From assembly GCA_025330725.1 (NCBI GenBank), contig JAIWND010000003.1, forward strand, positions 434,001 through 498,000: 64,000 bases of DNA, read 5' to 3'. Shown here piece by piece: positions 58,601-64,000 of the stretch; the stretch's first letter is position 1; the number at the start of each line of letters is the position of its first letter. The translations under genes were made by a program, and so were the position numbers. A model generated the notes under the pieces. That model did no database searches. It saw only the letters and a list, made by a program, of their open reading frames with translations, and was not told the origin of the DNA. The stretch is from Chlamydoabsidia padenii. Taxonomy: Eukaryota > Mucoromycota > Mucoromycetes > Mucorales > Cunninghamellaceae.

Positions 58601-61039
58601 TTATACCTTATCTTAGTTAGTCAATACAACAAGGAGGTGATCGATAAACAATCCGCTCCAAGGATGCCCTGGCATGACATCCATACTGCAATGGTAAGAT
58701 AAGGGGGAAAAAAAAAAGAGTGGGAACTTTACTTTAACTGTTTACTAATCTATTCTTTTACCCTTCATGGAAAATATGCTAGGTTGGACAACCTGCAAGA
58801 GATGTTGGACGACACTTTATTCAGCGATGGAACTATATCAAAGCAACACACGCCAAGGATAAAGATGACATACCCTTTTTGCTACCTAAAGGTGAATACG
58901 TGGCTCCTCATGATGAAAACAAATTCCGTGGTACATGCCGTGTGCAGGTGATCCGAAGTAGTGCTGAATGGAGTCTGGGCATTCGGCGCGAGGTAGGTTT
59001 GGGGGAGGGGGGGGGAGTTTGATTGAAGAATTGACATTGATTAACTTGATTTTATTTTGTTTTGCCGATCCAGTACTCTATCTACAATGCATATATGGAA
59101 TGCATCTCAAGAGCAAAGCATTTTATCTACATTGAAAATCAATTCTTTAGTAAGTAAGGAGAAGGCAATGCACCAAGAAAAAAAAATAACCTGATCATCG
59201 ATACGCATTCATTTTAACCTTTTATACTTTTGTTTAGTTACAGCCACTCATGCGGGGGACAAATTGATCAAAAACAAGATCGGGGAGGTAAAATCGTATA
59301 ATCCACCTTTGACATCATAATACTGATATTCTGACATAGGCTATCGTGGATCGCATCAAACGCGCACATTACGAAAAGCAGAAATTCCGGATTATTGTGG
59401 TTATACCTTGCGCTCCTGGATTCGAAGGAGATTTTGCCAGTGGGGACCGTCGATCCATGCCACTAAGGTAAAGTATACTCAATATGATATATTGACCATG
59501 TATTCTGTTGACTTTTCTTTCTTTCTTTCTTCTTCTTCTTAGATCAGTAGCTCACTTCCAATACATGTCAATCTCTCGTGGTGGTAACTCTGTATTAGAA
59601 AAACTGCATCAAGAAAACATCCCTGCGGAAGACTATATCAGGTTTTACAGTTTACGGAATTGGGGACGGATCAAAAAGTCTAGCGCCGCAAAGATGGTCA
59701 GTCCTATGGCAAGTGGTATTCTATCGGATCCTTCATCACCTACATCAACAACGAACGGTAACGGCAGTGGTATAGATGCATCAAGGAAGGGATCTATGGA
59801 CAATACCAATGGCTTGTATGGCGGATTCAACAACAGCAGCACTAGTAACATAAACACCAGCAGCAGCATCAACAGTGCACCAGTAACAATGACAAGTAAC
59901 AAACCACCCAGTAAAACTATGAAGTCAAAGATACGGACATCAGTAGGATCCCTGGCGACAATGCGTGGTGGCGATTCTGGTGGAACCAACGATGATATGT
60001 CTCAACAATCCTCTACACATACTCGACAACGATCAAGATCCAACAGCGAAGACAGATGGGACACTATGAACGACGGCAGGATGGAATTTGTAACAGAGCA
60101 AGTCTATATTCATTCCAAGTTGATGATTGTTGATGACAAGACTGTGGTTTGTGGATCAGGTAACAAGGAAAAAAAAAAAAAAAAAAAAAAAGGAACAAGG
60201 ATCATGCTTGACTGAAATAAACTTTCTCTTATTGTTTGTATAGCTAATCTAAATGACAGGTAATGAAGAAAAAACAGGTTTGCATAACTAAACCTTTATC
60301 CAATCATATTGCCCTTAGGTCTCAATTAGGAAATCGGGATTCCGAAATCGCTGTTGTGATAGAGGACACTGATATGGTGAATTCCAAAATGAATGGGAAA
60401 GAGGTAAAATAAAAACAAAAGAGGATCCTGTTGCGGGCATAAAGTGGACAGCTAACGAGGCGTTTTTTTTTTTTTTTTTTTTTTTTTTTTTGTGACAGTA
60501 TCAAGCCGGACGATTTGCTTTAACCCTACGCATGCACCTCTTCAAGGAACACTTGGGTCTCCTACCCGAATCGAAGGGCGACAACAACAATAACGCCACT
60601 AATCATGCACGGCACAGATACTCGGCACTGGAAGCAGACAATCTCGTTATGGATCCATTAGATGATTCCTTTTTCGACTATTTGTGGAATCAAACAGCTG
60701 AAAACAACACACTTATCTATCGAAATGTCTTTCATTGTGTACCAGATGATACAGGTAAAAGGAAAAAAGAGAGAAAAAAAAATGACAATTGTAACCCCGT
60801 ATCCTTTTTTGGTATGTATAGTGTTGACCTACGATAGCCACCGACGATTCGTGCCCGATCCTGCTCGAATTCCGCCTGGTCATATTGCTAACCCTTGGAG
60901 AATGAATCATGACGACGTGTTGGCGAAATTGAACAAGATCAAGGGACATTTGGTGCTCTTCCCTACCCAATACCTCAGTCAAGAAAACATGACGTCTAGC
61001 CTGGTCCAAGAAGCACTGCCTCCCGTCATATTTACATAG
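55605..61039 (+). CDS. SPO14: Phospholipase D1 (PX-PH type)
   Basis: Twenty exons: 55605-56412, 56481-56680, 56766-57313, 57383-57684, 57757-57827, 57885-57896 (12 bases), 57969-58146, 58216-58262, 58331-58389, 58445-58557, 58617-58693, 58783-58992, 59074-59149, 59238-59287, 59340-59467, 59543-60159, 60244-60259 (16 bases), 60319-60403, 60499-60754 and 60822-61039, giving 1356 residues. Disordered N-terminus, PX domain (about 340-515), PH domain (about 520-625), then the catalytic region. Markers are WWLSPELYLRRPP, HKD1 HEKILVID (His ~721), YIENQFF, and HKD2 VYIHSKLMIVDD (His ~1150). It hydrolyses phosphatidylcholine to phosphatidic acid and choline on PIP2-rich membranes. A Ser/Thr/Asn-rich insert of ~130 residues lies just before HKD2. 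The 12-base exon (SPEL) has a weak donor (GTTGGT). Confidence 0.93.
60463..60491. repeat. 29-base homopolymer T in phospholipase D intron 18
   Basis: Ends 5 bases before the acceptor GTGACAG. Another expanded polypyrimidine tract. Confidence 0.8.
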
Positions 61040-61707
61040 ATATAGTAGCATAGATTATATACAGTGATAACAAAAATGGTTATAATAAAGATACTGGTGT
61101 GTTGATGTGTAGAAATGTGTCCATTTAAAGTTTATGTAGGGAGGCTATGGAATGTGTCACTCTCCTTGTTGTGTCAAGCGTTATCATGTCGCTATAGAAA
61201 TCACCTTGAAGTGCATCAAAATATACGCACCCCCTACCATGATGATTATCCACAAAATCGACAAGGAAAACGATCCATGAATTTAGGTATCTCCCCCTAT
61301 CATTTTTTCATGCACTGTACCAGTTATAATGGCAGAGCATATATTATGTGAAAACAATGTCTCCTTTTTAAACTTCTCTATTCCCCCCCCTTGTCTCTAT
61401 CATCATTTCTTAAATCATGTAAAAATGCTTGTGAGTAGAAAAACCAAATTCATTGTTTCGAAAAAAAAAGGTTCTGATTGGCTGATTTTAACCACTGAAA
61501 AAAAAAAAAAAAAAGTATTTAAATAGCGCGGTCTCGGTGGTCTTTTTTTTTTTTTTTTCCTTTTTTTTCTCACTTATCATCCCTTTAAATTGAATCCATC
61601 CTTCTTCTTTACTCTTCTTCCTCTTCATATATTCCTCTTCTTCTCTTTTGTGTGCAACTGTGATTTACTTTATTCACTTTTTGTACTAATCAACTAGCAA
61701 CACACCA
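61040..61707. other. Intergenic: phospholipase D 3' end and HMGR promoter
   Basis: Contains an AATAAA (61084-61089), an inverted CCAAT (GATTGG, 61477-61482), a TATA-like TATTTAAATAG (about 61516-61526) and a long CT-rich leader (61540-61660). No gene was seen. Confidence 0.5.
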
Positions 61708-64000
61708 ATGTCATTATTATTCAAAGGACCAGGTGAGTCTAGATCCTATTCGGCGGTTTTGGGTAAAGGCATCCACAAGGTGTCCAAATTGGCAGCTCGT
61801 CATCCTATTGAAATGATCGTCGTGATCCTCATGGCGGCCTCCTTTACGTACTTTTATCTCTTCAACCTTGCTCGTATGTCTGACTTGTTTATTGGCACCA
61901 CCACCACCACCACGCGACTGACACCCGCCACTGTTTACTCTCTTCATGGCCAACCATTCCAACCCATGACATTTGAAGATCACTCCAAACTGGCCAATGC
62001 TATCAAGATTGACATTAAACAAATCCTCATCTCTGATCCTCAACAACAACAGCGACCACTGGACGTAAAGGTGACTCGGACATTCCAACACTCAATTAAG
62101 AACGATATTTATGTCCCCGATACCAGCACTAAACAATTCAACTATCAACATGATCTGTGTTACAAGAATCGTGGTGGATCTTGTTTGGTGGTAGAACCTC
62201 TGTTTATTCAACAAGATCTTTTACTGTCATACGTCTTCAACACTTCTTCTGCGCTTAGAAAAAACTTGGCAGATGTTTGGGAACACAAAGTGGCTACTTT
62301 ACCGCCTGCAGACTTGGTCTCTTCCTTTAATGTATCTGGATCCCATGATAATGTATTTGTTTGGCTCCTCCTCTTGACTCGAAATGTCTTTTTCCACTTG
62401 AAGGATCTTATTCATGTAAGTCTCTATGTGCCTCCAATCTTCTTCTTACTAATCTCTTTTTGATTGTGTGTATATGATGATAGGTCGCGGATAATGTAGA
62501 TATCATTGTTGTTTTGGTTGGCTATGTAATGGCCTTCTGTACCATCATCTCTCTGTATATGCATATGCGCTCTATGGGATCAAGATATACTTTGGCAACT
62601 GCTGTTATTGTGAATGGTCTATTCTCACTTATGCTTGGATTCTTGACTGTGCACATGCTTGGCGTCGATGTTCATGCTACCATTTTAGCGTAAGTTACTC
62701 AAAAAAAAAAAATAGCACTCGCCTTATGATGAAAATACCCATGAATACTAACATTTGTATATCTACTAGTGAAGCACTTCCCTTCTTGGTCGTAACCATC
62801 GGATTTGAACGCCATTATAAACTCACCAAAAGTGTTTTACAGGCTAGCAAGAAATCGCCCATGTCCAAACAAGATATTCGACAAACAGTATTAAATGCAG
62901 TTGATGCTGTGGCTCTTCCTTTATCTCGTGATTGTTGTATAGAAATCACTGTCCTATGTCTTGGTGCGAAATCTGGTATTGGTGGTCTTCGTGAATTCTG
63001 TTTACTCAGCGCAATCTTATTGGCCTTTGATCTCTTCTTCATGTTTACTTGGTATACCGCTGTCCTGGCTTTGAAATTGGAGGTAAAAAAAAAATTATAT
63101 AATTAGCTCATTTGGGGTAATCTAAATATAGTTTGGGTTATCTAGCTTGGTAGGATTCGTGAAATCAGTCAATCGACAGGAACAAACAAATTGAACAAGG
63201 CATCGACAGAAACACCTTCCAGCTCTCCTACATCGAACACCGCTCCGATCCCAACTAAGACTAGGTTGATCGGTCGAACTATGGTGAAGGCTTTTAGCAA
63301 CAATGATGTCGTCAAAAACAACACCGCCAAATCGGATGACCCTATTATTGGTCGCATCAAACTCTTATTGGTAATAGTAACATCATCTCTACAACCAATT
63401 TAATGCATTCATTAACTTTTTTTTTTTTTTATCGCGTTGTTCTAGATCGTTGGCTTTGTTGGTATGCATCTTTTCAACATTTGCTCTACCTTTGAATCAG
63501 GACCTCAAGTCGACGTTACTCAACTTGGAATCTCTGATGTATTGGCGCAAGTGTTGGATCAATATAAACAGTCTGGACATACTGGTGGTTCAGGTTTCCT
63601 CCCTTTGGTAGTCGAAGTTTCTCCTCCTTTGATCTTCCATGTGGCGAAATCTGGTCGGAACTTTATCCCTGATGCAATTGCTCGACCAATGGCATCCTTA
63701 TTTGGTATTTATGATGTCTATATTCAGCACCCTGTCATTAGCAAATGGCTCACTGTGGCACTGTTTGTCTCTCTCTTCCTCAACACTTATCTCTTCAATG
63801 TGGCGAAACAACCAAAACAGGTAGTGGAATCATCAACAACAACTGCAGTTATCGAAAACAAATCACAGCAACCTGACACAGCAGCATCGCCACTTCCTAT
63901 TCAAGTCCATGAACATCCTATCACCAAGAAACAATTCCAGCATCATCATCATCATCGTCGCCCTCGTCATACAAAGCAACCATCTACTGAAGTGCGATCA
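61708..64000 (+). CDS. HMG-CoA reductase, N-terminal membrane part (partial, continues past the window)
   Basis: Five exons seen: 61708-62415, 62484-62689, 62770-63082, 63146-63370 and 63446 to the window end, 669 codons with no stop. It starts with a short cytosolic segment and a membrane helix (about residues 30-52), then a ~160-residue lumenal loop. The sterol-sensing domain follows (NVDIIVVLVGYVMAF, GFLTVHMLGVDVHATI, LPFLVVTIGFERHYKLTK), then further helices and a His/Gln/Pro-rich linker at the end. The catalytic domain would lie downstream. This is the rate-limiting ergosterol/carotenoid pathway enzyme of the ER. The sterol-sensing domain suggests sterol-dependent turnover. Family assigned from the N-terminal domain only; another sterol-sensing protein is possible but less likely. 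Confidence 0.85.

Overview
This window is nuclear DNA of a fungus, most likely a Mucoromycota (Mucorales-type) species; the assignment is inference. The evidence is short spliceosomal introns (mostly 50-80 bases, GTAAGT-like donors, very long T tracts before the acceptor), a fungal gene set (HMG-CoA reductase with sterol-sensing domain, Met6, Leo1, Cut8/Sts1, Def1), ARS2 and Y14, which common yeasts lack, and a Fanzor transposon relic. Genes are dense and alternate strands. Exon models below were assembled by hand from splice sites and frame continuity. Every multi-exon model totals a whole number of codons. No rRNA, tRNA or CRISPR array was found.

Layout. 0.4-6.5 kb: TBC RabGAP, DNA primase large subunit PRI2 and a glutathione S-transferase (+). 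7.0-10.2 kb: mitochondrial DnaJ (Mdj1-type) and ribosomal protein eL38 (-). 11-13.5 kb: cobalamin-independent methionine synthase (+). 14.6 kb: a small secreted cysteine protein (+). 15.9-20 kb: mitochondrial ClpX and H/ACA snoRNP protein Gar1 (-). 20.5-24.3 kb: ARS2 and the exon-junction protein Y14 (+). 24.6-26.6 kb: a sugar/inositol transporter with a cysteine-rich loop (-). 26.6-29 kb: gene-poor, with one dispersed-repeat copy. 29-33 kb: a decayed Fanzor (TnpB-like nuclease) element. 33.4-38 kb: Def1-like CUE/Gln-rich protein and a NIPA-type transporter (+). 38.7 kb: a tiny 4-exon basic protein. 39.6-43.5 kb: CLIP-170-like CAP-Gly coiled coil with two zinc knuckles (-). 44-49.9 kb: EDC1/PNRC-like protein, an unknown coiled-coil protein, Cut8 and Leo1 (+). 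50.8-53 kb: acetyl-CoA hydrolase (+). 53.3-55 kb: CaM kinase (-). 55.6-61 kb: 20-exon phospholipase D (+). 61.7 kb to the end: N-terminal half of HMG-CoA reductase (+, runs off the window).

Most genes are independent housekeeping genes. There is a local run of RNA-processing genes (GAR1, ARS2, Y14) and a divergent CaM kinase/phospholipase D pair. A short motif, TTTNAAAYCCCGC or its variant with TGCCGC, lies about 60-230 bases upstream of many start codons in either orientation and looks like a shared promoter element.

The most unusual object is the 29-33 kb Fanzor relic. The three RuvC acidic residues and both zinc CxxC pairs are still readable. Between its N-terminal part and its nuclease part it encodes a long run of short Gly/Val/Ile-rich repeats that look like rungs of a beta-helix. 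I know of no such insertion in this family.
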